Shown here piece after piece: positions 25,001-33,235 of a stretch of DNA of 64,000 nucleotides (position 1 is the stretch's first letter; each line of letters opens with the position of its first letter). The notes under the pieces were generated by a model that did no database searches, was not told the origin of the DNA, and saw only the letters and a program-made list of their open reading frames with translations. The translations under genes and the position numbers were made by a program. Location of the stretch: contig JARCOQ010000012.1 of the NCBI GenBank assembly GCA_029207755.1, positions 1,116,001-1,180,000 of the forward strand, read 5' to 3'. The stretch is from Chamaea fasciata (taxonomy: Eukaryota; Chordata; Aves; Passeriformes; Sylviidae).

Positions 25001-28000
25001 TGTCGGAATAACCCTTGCAACCAGGAATTTATTTGTATTGATTTGTGGATGATGCACGAATGCAGGTAATTGGTGGAAACAGAAGCACAAAACCCTTCAA
25101 AATGAGGTGGGAAGGGGTGGATGGTGAAGTGTGCAGCTTGAAGGCTGGCACTGGCAATCTCAACAAACCCCTGGAACCACAGTGGCACACAAAGCTGGAA
25201 ACTTGTGCAGGGAGCAGGTTACTGTGTCCTTAGAGACCAGCACAGCTGATGTAAATCTGCCTGGCTCCAGGGATTCTGGAGCAAATTCAGCTGCCTGTCT
25301 AGTGGAAAACATTTAAAGAGCAGAGCAAATCCAGAATGCTTATAAACCCTGGAACCAGGACAGGAGTGTGAGCTGGAGTGACACAGTTCCCTGGCTGTGC
25401 TGGGAAGCTTGTGCTGTGCAGTGTCAGTTCTTTCTCTTGTGAGGGTCTGACTTCTTACACTGCCCCAGGCTGTCACCTCTGTTCCCTCCCCAGCTTCTCC
25501 AGCTGCTTTAGGAACACCACACTACAGAGCTCAGATTCTTGTGTTTGTGCCTGGGGTCAGGGCAACACCAATTCCTGTTGGTTGTGGTGCAAAATGAGCA
25601 CTTTACTACTTACACACACTTTAGTGTTTGCACACACTGCCACTGTCCACACAAATGGAGTTCTCTTACTCTGGAAACTCAAAGAACACAGCACAGCTTG
25701 TCCTGCCTAGCCAGAACTGCAGCTGCCAACCCAGCTGGTTCTCACAAGGATAATCTTGCAGAAGGCAGCGGAACTACCTGCTGAAAGCCCCAGACATAAG
25801 GGTCTGAAGTTGTGGAGCTCATGCTATGGCTGCCTCAGGAAAGGCCATGACCTGTCACGATTTCACATAACTTACTCCCAGCAGCTGCTTCGGGAGCCAC
25901 GCAAAAAGTGACAGCAGAGTGTGTTTTCAAATTTTCAGTGCTGCCTGTCCCGGCTGTTTTCTCCCAGTCTAACAGTCCCTGGTGTGTGTGTGTGTGCAGC
26001 TGCCCTGCGGGACACATGCTCCTGGAGAACGCCTCAGGCCGGCAGTGCGTGTACACGGCGTGTGCCGAGCAGCCCTGCAACTACGGCACGTGCGTGGCCC
26101 TGTCCCCCAGCGCCTTCCAGTGCCACTGCCCGGACGGCTACGCCGGGCGCCGCTGCGAGATCACCCTGGCCATCTTCCACAGGGACACGGGCCTCAGCTT
26201 CACCTCCCTCTTCGCCATCTGCGTCTGCTTCCTGGCGCTGCTAGGTAGCTACGGCAACTACGTCTTGTATTACCTGTGGTGAGCGCACGTGTCCACCTGT
26301 CCTGAGCAACCATCGCCTCATCTCCTGCCCAAAACTCCTCAGGGAGACTCAGCTCTGCCTTCGCTCCTTTGCCGTGGCCCCATCACTGATTTCTCATCCC
26401 TCTCTGCATCCATCACTATGTGAATCAACTTTTGGGAGCTATGGGAGGTCTCTGCAGTTTTGTTTTCTTCGCATTTTCACGTCATTGCCGAGGAAACGTT
26501 CAGATGCGTAACTGGAAGCAAATGCAGTTGAACAGCGAGGGTGGAAATTGCTAACAGATAAGTGTTGTTTAAAATGCTGCTGAGCGTGAAACAGATTTTT
26601 CAGTCTAGGAGAAACTTTCTGTCTGATAGGGATACACCGGCCAGGCAGGAGCAGACTTTGCATCTTGCCAGTTGTGTCCCAGCTCCCAAACAGCTGACTT
26701 TGTCTTCCTCAGCCATTTTCAGGCTTAGGCATTGGATCTCGAAGAGGAAAACCAGAAGGATCTTACTAGTGAGGAAGGATGATATCTTGGAGTCTTGTTT
26801 ATTCAAATGTCATGGAAGTCTGCCTGAGTAAAGACACAGGATTTTTCTCCTGGCTGTTAGTGTTAATGCAGTTTCCCTCAGAAGTTGTAGGAAGAGTATG
26901 GAAATACCATAATTTTCCCCAGCTCTGCTAGATACTATGTTTGCCGTGCAAATGTGAGCAACAAATTCCTGGGAAGCTAAGTGGTATCACAGCTCTTGGA
27001 ATCCCAGATAGCTGAGGTTGATAGCTGATCTTTATGTTAGAGAGTGCAGGGCATGACCTCTGTGTACCCCACATTCAGTCCCAAGGTCATTGAGATGCTG
27101 CTCCACAGAACTGCTGCCACGTAGATATTCTGTAAGAGATTCAGGTTTCTTTAGTTCACCGCGCTGGTAATTTATGGTATACAGTGTTCTGAGGTCTTAC
27201 TCTGAGGTTTTATTGATTTTTATAGAGTTGGTAGCACACTGATACACAAATTTCTATTTATAGAATGTTCAGTATCTCACGTTGAAGCTTGTCAGTTGTG
27301 TAAATGCACTTCAGCATTTAAGAAAAACGTTTAAATTAATGAACGCTAAGGCAAAATGTGCCTGATTCTTGTTTTCTAGTAAAACATCTAAAAGTAATTT
27401 CCTCTTCTGTCCTGTGTCTTTTTGTGTTTCATTTGTGTGCAATTGTGTCTTGTTACTGTCAGCATGTCATTACTTCTTTGTCCCCCTCTGTAATGCATTT
27501 TCTGTGCCAAAGTTCACCTCTACACAGGACAGAGACGGGTCAGAGACACCGCCTGGTCTTTAACCAATTTCGAGTTGTGCTTTAGAGGGTGTTGCAAAAT
27601 GCTCTTTCAAGGCCTTTCCTCTTCTGCGATTGACGTTCACCACACTGGAGAGTGCAAACCCCAGAGGTTTGCTGAGCAGCCCAGAGTGCAGCCGTGCTGG
27701 CCCTGCTGTGCCCTGGCGTGGCTGCATCACCTGTGCTGTGCTCCTGTGTCCCCACAGCTCTGCTGAGCGCCGGCCTGCTCTGGGCTCGCTGCCGGACGCG
27801 CAAGGCTCTGCACGGCGCCGTTTACCACGGAGCTGCTCACCCCGAGGACCTGGAGGACGTCCGGGAAAACATCCTCAACTACAACGAAGAAGGGGGTGGG
27901 GAGCAAGATGAAGTAAGGACCACTTTTATGTTACAATTAAGAGGGGACTTGTGCCTCACCATGCTAAAGAAAATGAATTTTGTGCTTTGTCCTCGGCCTT

Positions 28001-30961
28001 CCTTCTGCTGATTCAGCCCTGCAATTGACAGATGAATTATTTGGAAGGGCCTGTACATGAGGGTGCATGTTTCCTAAGCAGAGATAAGTGCCTATCCATT
28101 TTTAATTTGTCTTAGAGCCAGTGATGCTGGGTGCATGTTGAAAGGAGCCTGTAGGGTGAGTTTAGCAGTAGGGAACTAACAGCTGTTGGGTTTGGTTTCA
28201 GGGCTCACTTCTGCCGGAGCTCCAGGGGCTTGGAAGAGCCTGGTGTGAGTGTTCCTCATGGCCAGGCTTTTCCAGAGACTGCTCCCAGCTGCAGGTGTTC
28301 ACACTTCCCTTGTTGGGAAGGGGAGGTGCTGAATTGGCTCCTCTGAGGCCCTGGGGCATGTGGTGGGCGTGGAAGAACCTCTCTGCATTTTTGTGTTTTG
28401 GAGATAAATGTACCAGTGAACACAAGCTGTTTATACTTAGAGCAGATCATACCCAAAGCAGGTGCTATTAACATTCCTGCTGGCTGTTCTAAGGTTTTCA
28501 CGCGTCAGTGAAAGGCAGAGCTTTGAAGAAAAACTGTGGATAATATAAACAAGTACTCTTAATAGATTATTTACTGACCTGTAGATCCTTTCTACGTTTA
28601 TAAGAGGTAAGAAACTTCATTGCCAACTGTTCATTTCATGGATTGAAGGGGTGGTGTGACTGCTGGGGTAATAATAGTCATGGTGCCAGAGTGATGGGCC
28701 AAAAAATCCAGTGATTTCAAAATATCCTTACTTGAAGAGTATCCTTGTTTTCTTGGTGAATTAGTGGGAACGTAATCAACACAGACATTTCCCATGTGAT
28801 AACATAGACAGCTATAAATCCTGTTTTCCTTAATCAGATTAACTTCCTCCGCAATATTTTGCAATTTTACACCCAGAAGGTCTCTTTGAGGAAATCTACA
28901 GTTACTGTATGACATGTTTAATTACTTTTGGAGAGTTCTTAAAATACACTCCTTATTTTAAGCAGTGGAATCAAATTAGTGACTTCCATCCGAAGCTATT
29001 ACCCTGCCTGAAGAAACAGTGCTTGGAGTGAAGCCTCTCTGGGTTTTGTGTGCTCTTAAATTACTCTGATTAACCAGTTGCTGGGATTGCAGCTGAAACT
29101 TTTTCAGCTAAAACCTAGTTGTTTGGCTAGATTTAAAAGACCCAAACAAACCAGCCCCCCCAAATACCTAGAATTACACCACCTTAGCTGTGTTCTAACG
29201 TTACCTCAACAAAAGGATCATGAGGCTGCTCGGATAAGAGAGTTTCATTTTTATAATGTTTGTGGATGGTAGAGCTGTGGGGACAAGAGGTTGCCATATG
29301 AAGAAGTTTCTGCATCTGAAATAAATAAAATTTCCCCCCAGAGAAATCAGGAGCTCATAAAAAATTGCAGGAGGTCAGTGCACGGTTGAGTACACAATGA
29401 ACTCAACTGACCACCAGATGTTAAAAGCCAGCTCCGGACTAGAAGGCAGGGCTTGAGTTGTCTGATGGAAAGTCGCTCCATGTCACGGATTCTCTTGGTG
29501 TCCATGCTCAGAGTGGGGCTGCTCTGGGGCTTGCACTAAGGCAGGGATCTGGGCTGCAGGTGTGATTGCTGCTCATCACCGACACTCCTCAGTCTCTGGA
29601 GGAATGGGAGTAAGGAGCTCCTGTCCTAACCCCCATCCTGCCACTTAGGCAGCTTCTTGATTGCAGGTGGAGGAATTTTAAGTTGCTCTCTGCCTCCAGG
29701 GGAAATTCAGCAAAGCTCACTGAGATTACCTCGGTTAATCTCTTACAACATGGTTATGCACAATGCCACACGCTGGAGAACTAAAGAAATCTTTTCAGAA
29801 GTGCTGATTCTGTCTGTCAGTGTCACTGATGGCTCCTGTTCCCACAAACAGCATTAGCAACACCAGGAATTATTTGTTTGCTCTAATGAACTCTGTCTCT
29901 CACCACCTGTCAACATTCTTCTTTGCCCTGTAAATCAGTCGAGGGACACAACCTTTGGGTTGTGGGGAGGTGAAGGATGCTGGGGACAGGACTTCATTGC
30001 AGGTGGCACCAAGATTCTGATCAGTGTTTAACTGTTGGCATTGGCAGCTTTGTGCCGGAGGTTGTGGCACAATTCCCAGACAGCCTTTACTGCGGCTGAG
30101 CTGGGAGGGAATTAGGGACTTTTTGGGGAGTAGGCAGGTTTACTCGGCTTTTACAATTGTGCCACAGCCACGTAACATAATTATGCCCTTATTCCAGAAA
30201 CTGGCAAAATTTTATCCGAGATCACAGTAGATTTTTGAACGACTACTGCTGCAGACAGGTTTCGGTAAAGTGCCGTTTGTGAGTACCCTTTCTCACCTCT
30301 TCTGCCACGCTTGTGCTGTCAGTGCCGAGCGATGACAAGACACTCAGATCCGAATTTCACAACGACGACTGGGGCATTTCTGTCAGGTTTACTTAGCTTT
30401 CGGTCCGCAATCAGCCTGGACTGTGACCGCGGCAGCGCAGAGCGCACAGGTGTCCCTCACAGGCGGCACAGTGGGCAGAACACCCAACCCTTCAGGTGCC
30501 CACGGCGGGCCGACTCAGCCGGGATCACTCCTCCATCCCCACCGCAACGCGACCCTTTGGGGCCCGCAGAGAACTAATTCCGTGTGCCCGATTTCTCCCC
30601 GCAGGACGCGTACAACATGGCAGAGCTGCAGGTGTCCGTGCAGGGCAGCCCGGCGTATTCCCTGCACAGGAGGAAGGAGGCCCCGGCGCTGGGCCGGGCG
30701 CTGCCCGCGCTGCTGAGGGAGGCCGAGCGCCGCGGGCCGGGCCCGCCGCAGGACTCGCTGCGCGTCTTCTGCACCGAGGGCGGGGGCTCCAGCGCCGGCA
30801 GCCTCAGCTCCCTCAGCTCCCTCAGCTCCCTCGGCTCCCTCGGCTCCCTGGGCTCCGCGGGGCCGGGCGGCGGCAGCGCCTGCGAGGACATCCACCGCTG
30901 GGGACCCAAGTTCGACAAACTGCGGCAGCTGTACGCGCACAGAGAGGCAGGAGGCCCGTAA
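846..30961 (+). CDS. Type III classical cadherin (Hz-cadherin / DN-cadherin-like), 3' part, 24 exons, 5'-partial
   Basis: Calcium-dependent single-pass adhesion receptor of the plasma membrane. Joining the 24 exons listed separately gives one uninterrupted frame of about 2,014 residues with matching phase at every junction. Order seen, by residue within the window: one partial and nine complete cadherin repeats (about 1-1040) with DRE, DxND and DVNDN calcium motifs; a primitive classic cadherin (Nc) region (about 1040-1210); EGF; laminin G (about 1320-1500); EGF; laminin G (about 1560-1740); one or two EGF modules; a transmembrane helix (about 1828-1855); and a tail of about 160 residues. The tail carries an ENILNY..EEGGGE motif like the p120-binding site of E/N-cadherin and a WGPKFDKL motif like the beta-catenin-binding end. 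This architecture is known for Drosophila DN-cadherin and chicken Hz-cadherin (type III) and is absent from type I/II cadherins. FAT and CELSR proteins also combine these domains, but lack this catenin-type tail. The 5' exons lie before the window. An antisense LTR sits in one intron. Confidence 0.93.
1061..1164 (+). repeat. 32-bp tandem repeat, about 3.2 copies
   Basis: The unit beginning GCCTACCCCATGTCTCAGAT recurs at 1061, 1093 and 1125 almost perfectly, with a partial copy at 1157. It starts 45 bases after the donor of the first visible cadherin exon. Confidence 0.95.
1594..1766 (+). CDS. Cadherin exon 2 in window: EC repeat
   Basis: Starts the next cadherin repeat ([22 protein letters not shown]). 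The first two bases complete the Tyr codon from exon 1. It ends in phase 0 at CAG before GTACGG. Confidence 0.9.
2788..2955 (+). CDS. Cadherin exon 3 in window: EC repeat with atypical linker
   Basis: Exactly 56 codons, phase 0 to 0. It finishes one repeat (ITATDGG) and starts the next (YEVVIPEN). The linker reads [10 protein letters not shown], so the usual DxNDN calcium ligands are missing. Confidence 0.9.
3151..3400 (+). CDS. Cadherin exon 4 in window: EC repeat
   Basis: Phase 0 to 1. Contains IKATSP, an [11 protein letters not shown] strand (DYE in place of DRE) and VHVNVT. The donor is GTGTGT. Confidence 0.9.
3499..3626 (+). CDS. Cadherin exon 5 in window: EC linker and next repeat
   Basis: Begins by completing the Asp of a canonical DVNDNVPFF linker, then [14 protein letters not shown] and SATDLDLG. 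Ends in phase 0 before GTAAGA. Confidence 0.9.
4480..4666 (+). CDS. Cadherin exon 6 in window: EC repeat
   Basis: Phase 0 to 1. Contains ITYSL, a DPQTGSIYT strand and [13 protein letters not shown]. Ends with a polar loop ([11 protein letters not shown]) before GTAAGA. Confidence 0.9.
5422..5565 (+). CDS. Cadherin exon 7 in window: EC linker and next repeat
   Basis: GC-rich exon with a canonical DVNDNQPVF linker followed by [12 protein letters not shown] and SASDEDEG. Phase 1 to 1. The acceptor is CTCTGCAG. Confidence 0.9.
6635..6918 (+). CDS. Cadherin exon 8 in window: EC repeat with atypical linker
   Basis: Contains [25 protein letters not shown] and LLASDG. The linker is NKNDEAPVF instead of DxNDN, so a calcium ligand is probably lost. 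It starts the next repeat ([12 protein letters not shown]). Ends in phase 0 before GTAGTG. Confidence 0.9.
7433..9047 (+). CDS. Cadherin exon 9 in window: large exon with one near-complete and four complete EC repeats
   Basis: A single 1,615-bp open exon. Linkers: DINDNAPTF near 7661, DVNDNVPKF near 8001, DSNDHSPAF near 8325, DINDNGPRF near 8642, and DENDNCHES near 8989. The last one closes the cadherin array. DRE-type motifs are [28 protein letters not shown] and DREKQKV. Ends one base into a Gly codon before GTAAGT. Confidence 0.95.
10080..10173 (+). CDS. Cadherin exon 10 in window: start of primitive classic cadherin (Nc) region
   Basis: Encodes GKWSTTVLG then [14 protein letters not shown]. 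This VxAPDxDDWDNK motif is typical of the membrane-proximal non-cadherin region of type III and IV cadherins. Phase 1 to 2, donor GTGAGG. Confidence 0.9.
11347..11531 (+). CDS. Cadherin exon 11 in window: primitive classic cadherin region
   Basis: Continues [12 protein letters not shown], then [17 protein letters not shown], a degenerate cadherin-like fold. Phase 2 to 1. The acceptor is TGTCTAG. Confidence 0.88.
11746..11975 (+). CDS. Cadherin exon 12 in window: end of primitive classic cadherin region
   Basis: Encodes [21 protein letters not shown] and then [20 protein letters not shown]. The charged DEHGKTKRG stretch is a possible protease-sensitive loop: DE-cadherin is cleaved in this region, but cleavage here is not shown. 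Ends in phase 0 before GTTTGT. Confidence 0.9.
13040..13330. promoter_or_regulatory. Candidate conserved noncoding element in a cadherin intron
   Basis: AT-rich block with TAATTA at 13111, TAATTAATTAG at 13244 and a CCAATCAG motif near 13180, without repeat character. Homeodomain-type sites are dense. Inference only. Confidence 0.3.
14880..15151 (+). CDS. Cadherin exon 13 in window: EGF module before laminin G 1
   Basis: Cys-rich: [14 protein letters not shown], then CGCSARE and [12 protein letters not shown]-rich third positions in the second half. Possible N-glycosylation at NIS and NCS. Ends phase 2 (TAC AG) before GTGAGG; the Arg is completed in exon 14. Confidence 0.92.
15971..16185 (+). 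CDS. Cadherin exon 14 in window: end of EGF and start of laminin G 1
   Basis: Completes the EGF ([12 protein letters not shown]), then GYAWF and [16 protein letters not shown], a clear laminin G start. Phase 2 to 1. The acceptor is TCTTTCAG. Confidence 0.9.
16437..16494. repeat. AT-rich simple repeat
   Basis: GATATA, GTATAT and TATAAA units in an intron of the cadherin gene. Confidence 0.9.
17219..17346 (+). CDS. Cadherin exon 15 in window: laminin G 1
   Basis: Encodes [20 protein letters not shown] and then [13 protein letters not shown]; the WHRLEV motif is typical of laminin G. Ends in phase 0 before GTCAGT. Confidence 0.9.
17898..18025 (+). CDS. Cadherin exon 16 in window: laminin G 1
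   Basis: Encodes [16 protein letters not shown] and ends PRRAR; the LDQC is a laminin G cysteine. Phase 0 to 2. The acceptor GGTGCAG has a modest pyrimidine tract. Confidence 0.85.
18780..19130 (+). mobile_element. Old, diverged CR1 LINE fragment
   Basis: Weak but ordered similarity to the CR1 3' coding and UTR region: GACAAGGAGCAGCTGG, AGAGATATGATAAGTCTC, and the part resembling a CR1 stretch that ends with a TGGAA.AG.TTG.CC motif. Lies in a cadherin intron. A repeat search would settle it. Confidence 0.45.
19738..19861 (+). CDS. Cadherin exon 17 in window: end of laminin G 1
   Basis: Encodes [13 protein letters not shown] and then [13 protein letters not shown], the classic laminin G ending with GGV and GCLRN. 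The first base completes an Arg codon. Ends in phase 0 before GTAAGA. Confidence 0.9.
20424..20604 (+). CDS. Cadherin exon 18 in window: EGF between the laminin G domains
   Basis: Encodes VYDLQSPA, then [13 protein letters not shown] spacing and [14 protein letters not shown], a calcium-independent EGF. Phase 0 to 1. Confidence 0.92.
21471..21637 (+). CDS. Cadherin exon 19 in window: start of laminin G 2
   Basis: Encodes [17 protein letters not shown]. The acceptor is CCCTTGCAG. The alternative upstream CAG at 21439 would run into a stop in the required frame, so it was not used. Ends in phase 0 before GTGAGG. Confidence 0.88.
22308..22572 (+). CDS. Cadherin exon 20 in window: laminin G 2
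   Basis: Encodes [16 protein letters not shown], then [12 protein letters not shown] and SLVLGN. Possible N-glycosylation at NYS and NKS. Phase 0 to 1, donor GTAGGA. Confidence 0.92.
24060..24648 (-). mobile_element. Solo LTR of an avian endogenous retrovirus (ERVL-like), antisense in a cadherin intron
   Basis: Starts TGTTATGGTTTAACCCC and ends CCAAAACCAGCACA on the plus strand, matching a common avian LTR with TG..CA ends. The minus strand is probably the sense strand, since an ATTAAA poly(A)-like signal reads that way near 24186. Flanks GGCCC (24055-24059) and GGCCT (24649-24653) look like a 5-bp target duplication with one change. No internal viral genes are present. The TATA region looks degenerate. 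Confidence 0.8.
24885..25065 (+). CDS. Cadherin exon 21 in window: end of laminin G 2 and start of an EGF
   Basis: Encodes [16 protein letters not shown], the laminin G end, then [11 protein letters not shown], an EGF start. The first two bases complete Gly. Ends phase 2; the next residue is Ser, giving ECSCPAG. Confidence 0.9.
25982..25996 (+). repeat. (GT)n directly before a cadherin splice acceptor
   Basis: Seven GT units plus G lie between the last pyrimidine-rich sequence and the CAG acceptor at 25999. UG repeats in this place can bind splicing repressors in other genes. Confidence 0.9.
26000..26244 (+). CDS. Cadherin exon 22 in window: EGF and first half of transmembrane helix
   Basis: Encodes [13 protein letters not shown], a full EGF ([12 protein letters not shown] to [13 protein letters not shown]), then the hydrophobic [17 protein letters not shown]. 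The acceptor lies directly after a (GT)n tract. The donor GTAGCT is weak. Very GC-rich. Confidence 0.92.
27758..27912 (+). CDS. Cadherin exon 23 in window: rest of transmembrane helix and p120-binding-like juxtamembrane segment
   Basis: Encodes [16 protein letters not shown], where the helix ends at basic residues, then [25 protein letters not shown]...EGGGE closely matches the p120-catenin-binding core of type I cadherins. Phase 1 to 0. Confidence 0.92.
30605..30961 (+). CDS. Cadherin last coding exon: catenin-binding-like cytoplasmic tail and stop
   Basis: 118 codons plus TAA. Starts DAYNMAEL, which completes the juxtamembrane motif. A GC-rich variable segment follows with a (LSS)3(LGS)3 run, then [18 protein letters not shown], which resembles the E/N-cadherin WGPRFKKLADMY end that contacts beta-catenin. 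The usual acidic DEEQDYDYL-type run before it is largely absent. Confidence 0.92.
   Translation, partial: DAYNMAELQVSVQGSPAYSLHRRKEAPALGRALPALLREAERRGPGPPQDSLRVFCTEGGGSSAGSLSSLSSLSSLGSLGSLGSAGPGGGSACEDIHRWGPKFDKLRQLYAHREAGGP
30803..30856 (+). repeat. Coding 9-bp minisatellite encoding (LSS)3(LGS)3
   Basis: Six in-frame copies of CTC(A/G)GCTCC (CTGGGCTCC in the last) within the cadherin tail. Length changes would keep the frame, so it is likely to be polymorphic. Confidence 0.95.
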
Positions 30962-32773
30962 CGCCCCAGGGCTGCTCTTCTCAGCTCTGCAAGCAGAGGT
31001 GAAGCAGAGTTCTTTTACACTCCCGCTCCCTATTAGCCCCACCCCGCCTTTTTTGCTCGTTACAACGGGGATTCGGATTCCCACGGAGGAGGCGCACTCG
31101 GCAGCAGGCTGAAACACGAGTAGGAGGTCATCTCGGGATGTTTACTTGCTGGGGAAAACAAAGAATCGGGTTGCGCAGTCGTTCCCATGCTGGGGTGCAG
31201 AAGTCCAGGTACGGTTTGTCACCGAAGCGCTGCAGGACTCCTGAGGGATGCAGTGCACACGGCCTGAGGTGTGTGCAGCTGGGGGAAGCACGCCGGCTGC
31301 GCTGTTCCTGGTGCTTTCACAGTTACTTGAAAAAAAAAAAACCCCACCTTGTCTTTTTCTCATGTGAACGAAGTCCGTGGTGTGTTTTATCCCTTTTTTT
31401 CCCCTCAGTGGCCCAGCCCTGCTCACCCATCACAGCGCAGGTGCCAGTCCAGGGTACAGGGAAAGGAAAGGAGCAGAAGGATGAACTGGAACTTCACTTC
31501 TACTGTGATGAAATCCCTTTATGCTGCCGTACAAGGGCAGGAACTGGATTTAGGCATAACACTTGAACCCAGCAGCTTACAACGAGGTAATTTTCCTAAG
31601 GAAAAGGCCAGGTGCTCTGGCTACCTGCCTCAGAGGGGGCTGGTCAGGAATTTCAGTAGCAAACGCCCCAGTTCACCACAATCTCTCATTCCTAATGAGC
31701 TGCTAAAATGAGCCTAAACCAGCCTGAACTGTGCCATTTGCATCTACAGTTCTGTCGCTCATGTTTTGTTAAATCTCCTTTGATTAGAAGCATTGCAGGA
31801 CATAGCTGGGGACAGGGAAACACAGGGAGAAACTAACAGCAGTGGCAGGGGGTGGAATATTATGCTCTAAATTAATCAGTCCCTTTTCCAAACCATTTAA
31901 TGTCCAGCTACTATGCTGGATTTTCCTTAATCTTGACAGCATTTGGAAGAGAGAAGGTGCCACTAAAATAATTTTGATTTTTTAAAAATTTGTACAGATA
32001 GATAAATGGAGTACAGTGCAGCAACCCCAAAATTTTAAGCCGTGCTGTTTCTTCTATGTATCATATGTAAATTATACCTATTCTAATATGTAAACTATAT
32101 TTACTATGTACATTATATATTATGAATATAATAGGAATATCTCCTAGTTTCTGATAATTTGTTTCATTAAAACACAGCATGAAACCACGTATTGTAACAG
32201 ACATTAAAACCGCTTTGCCCACAGCAGCTTGTTTGGGGAGGTCTGCCTTTTATTTTTATACGTCTATGAAAACCCCTAAGTAGATGAATGGTGTCTGCAG
32301 GCCAGCTCAGTCTGCACGTTTCCCAAATGAGGAATGTTCACACAGTACCTTGTTCTCACGTGCGTTTGTGCCACCCTCTGGAAAAGCTTGAGTGCACCAT
32401 GGAGCACGGGTTACACACTGCAGGTGCTGGGCATTGTCCTCTGGAAAAACCTAAATCCTGTTTTTACTCACCACCCAATGGTTTTGGGTCACGGACAGTA
32501 CAGAGTCTGTGGGTTTCTAACTTTACTGACACATTTATTTGCCTGGGAGAAAACCTTGGCTGAAACACCTTGCAGTGTTCACCAGTCCAGTGTGCCAGCT
32601 CCTGTATTCCATGGTTGCTGCAGTCACAAACAGGAGATGGAAAATGAATTAAATATGTATTTTGCATAAAAATCTATTCCTTCCTGAAAGAGCAATAATT
32701 TCGTCTACATCCCTTGTGTTCTTCCCATACCTATGGACATGCTGTTGCTTTGGCTGGTTTTAATTTAATTTAG

Positions 32774-32856
32774 CCTGTAAGCTCCTTGGGGCCAGCACTG
32801 TCTTTATTTGCCCGTGAAGTGTCCTGCCTATCTCAGGCACCGTATAAATAATAAAC
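32774..32856 (+). mobile_element. Ancient MIR/L2-type repeat tail
   Basis: TGTAAGCTCCTTGGGGCCAG, ACTGTCTTTATTTG and CAGGCACCGTATAAATAATAA resemble the shared 3' tail of MIR/L2/L3 elements in amniotes. It supplies the AATAAA proposed as the cadherin poly(A) signal. Confidence 0.5.
32850..32855 (+). promoter_or_regulatory. Candidate poly(A) signal of the cadherin gene
   Basis: AATAAA followed within about 25 bases by a GT/T-rich tract (around 32873-32900), the normal layout of a cleavage site. It would give a 3' UTR of about 1.9 kb. ATTAAA hexamers at about 32165 and 32204 are weaker alternatives. Confidence 0.5.
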
Positions 32857-33169
32857 CAGCCTTCTTCTGTCCCGGGTGTCTCTGCCTTGTTTGTGTTTAA
32901 GGATGACTGAAGGGTGGACTCTGTTGAATTATTTCTCTCAGTTTGGATCAGATGCTTCCACAGGTGTGAGTCAGGGGTGCTGTGCTGCCTGAAAAGCTGC
33001 CCCTGCACTCCCAGTGAGCCCCACCTTGTACACAACATACAGAATACAACCAAAGGGCAGCAAACGTTTCCAAACTGCTCTAGGAGCTCGTGTCGATACA
33101 ATCTCAGTAATAGGACACACTCATTTGCAGCTGTCATGCCCTATTAAAGCCTACTCTTCCTCTTTCCAG

Positions 33170-33235
33170 AGATTACTAATTAGTTCACTTAATTTATCTG
33201 TTTTAATTTGCATGCTGCTCTTTAATTACTGCCGA
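33170..33235. promoter_or_regulatory. Candidate enhancer: TAATTAG, octamer ATTTGCAT and TTAATTA cluster
   Basis: TAATTAG at 33177, ATTTGCAT at 33206 and TTAATTA at 33222 lie within 52 bases, just beyond the proposed cadherin poly(A) site. The octamer is the POU-protein site. Inference from motifs. Confidence 0.3.

Larger units (their letters stand above)
22573..30604. other. Cadherin introns near the transmembrane and tail exons
   Basis: 22573-24884 holds the LTR. 25066-25999, 26245-27757 and 27913-30604 show no recognised element; the last 300 bases before the final exon are GC-rich. Confidence 0.6.

Noticed and set aside
27575..27757. Open frame running into the transmembrane/juxtamembrane exon from upstream
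   Set aside because: The exon has a good CCCACAG acceptor at 27757 that matches the phase of the previous exon; the upstream part is intron read-through.
30515..31117. 200-codon open frame on the minus strand over the last cadherin exon
   Set aside because: It is the antisense shadow of a GC-rich coding exon; its low-complexity Glu/Gly/Ala content mirrors the repeat on the other strand.
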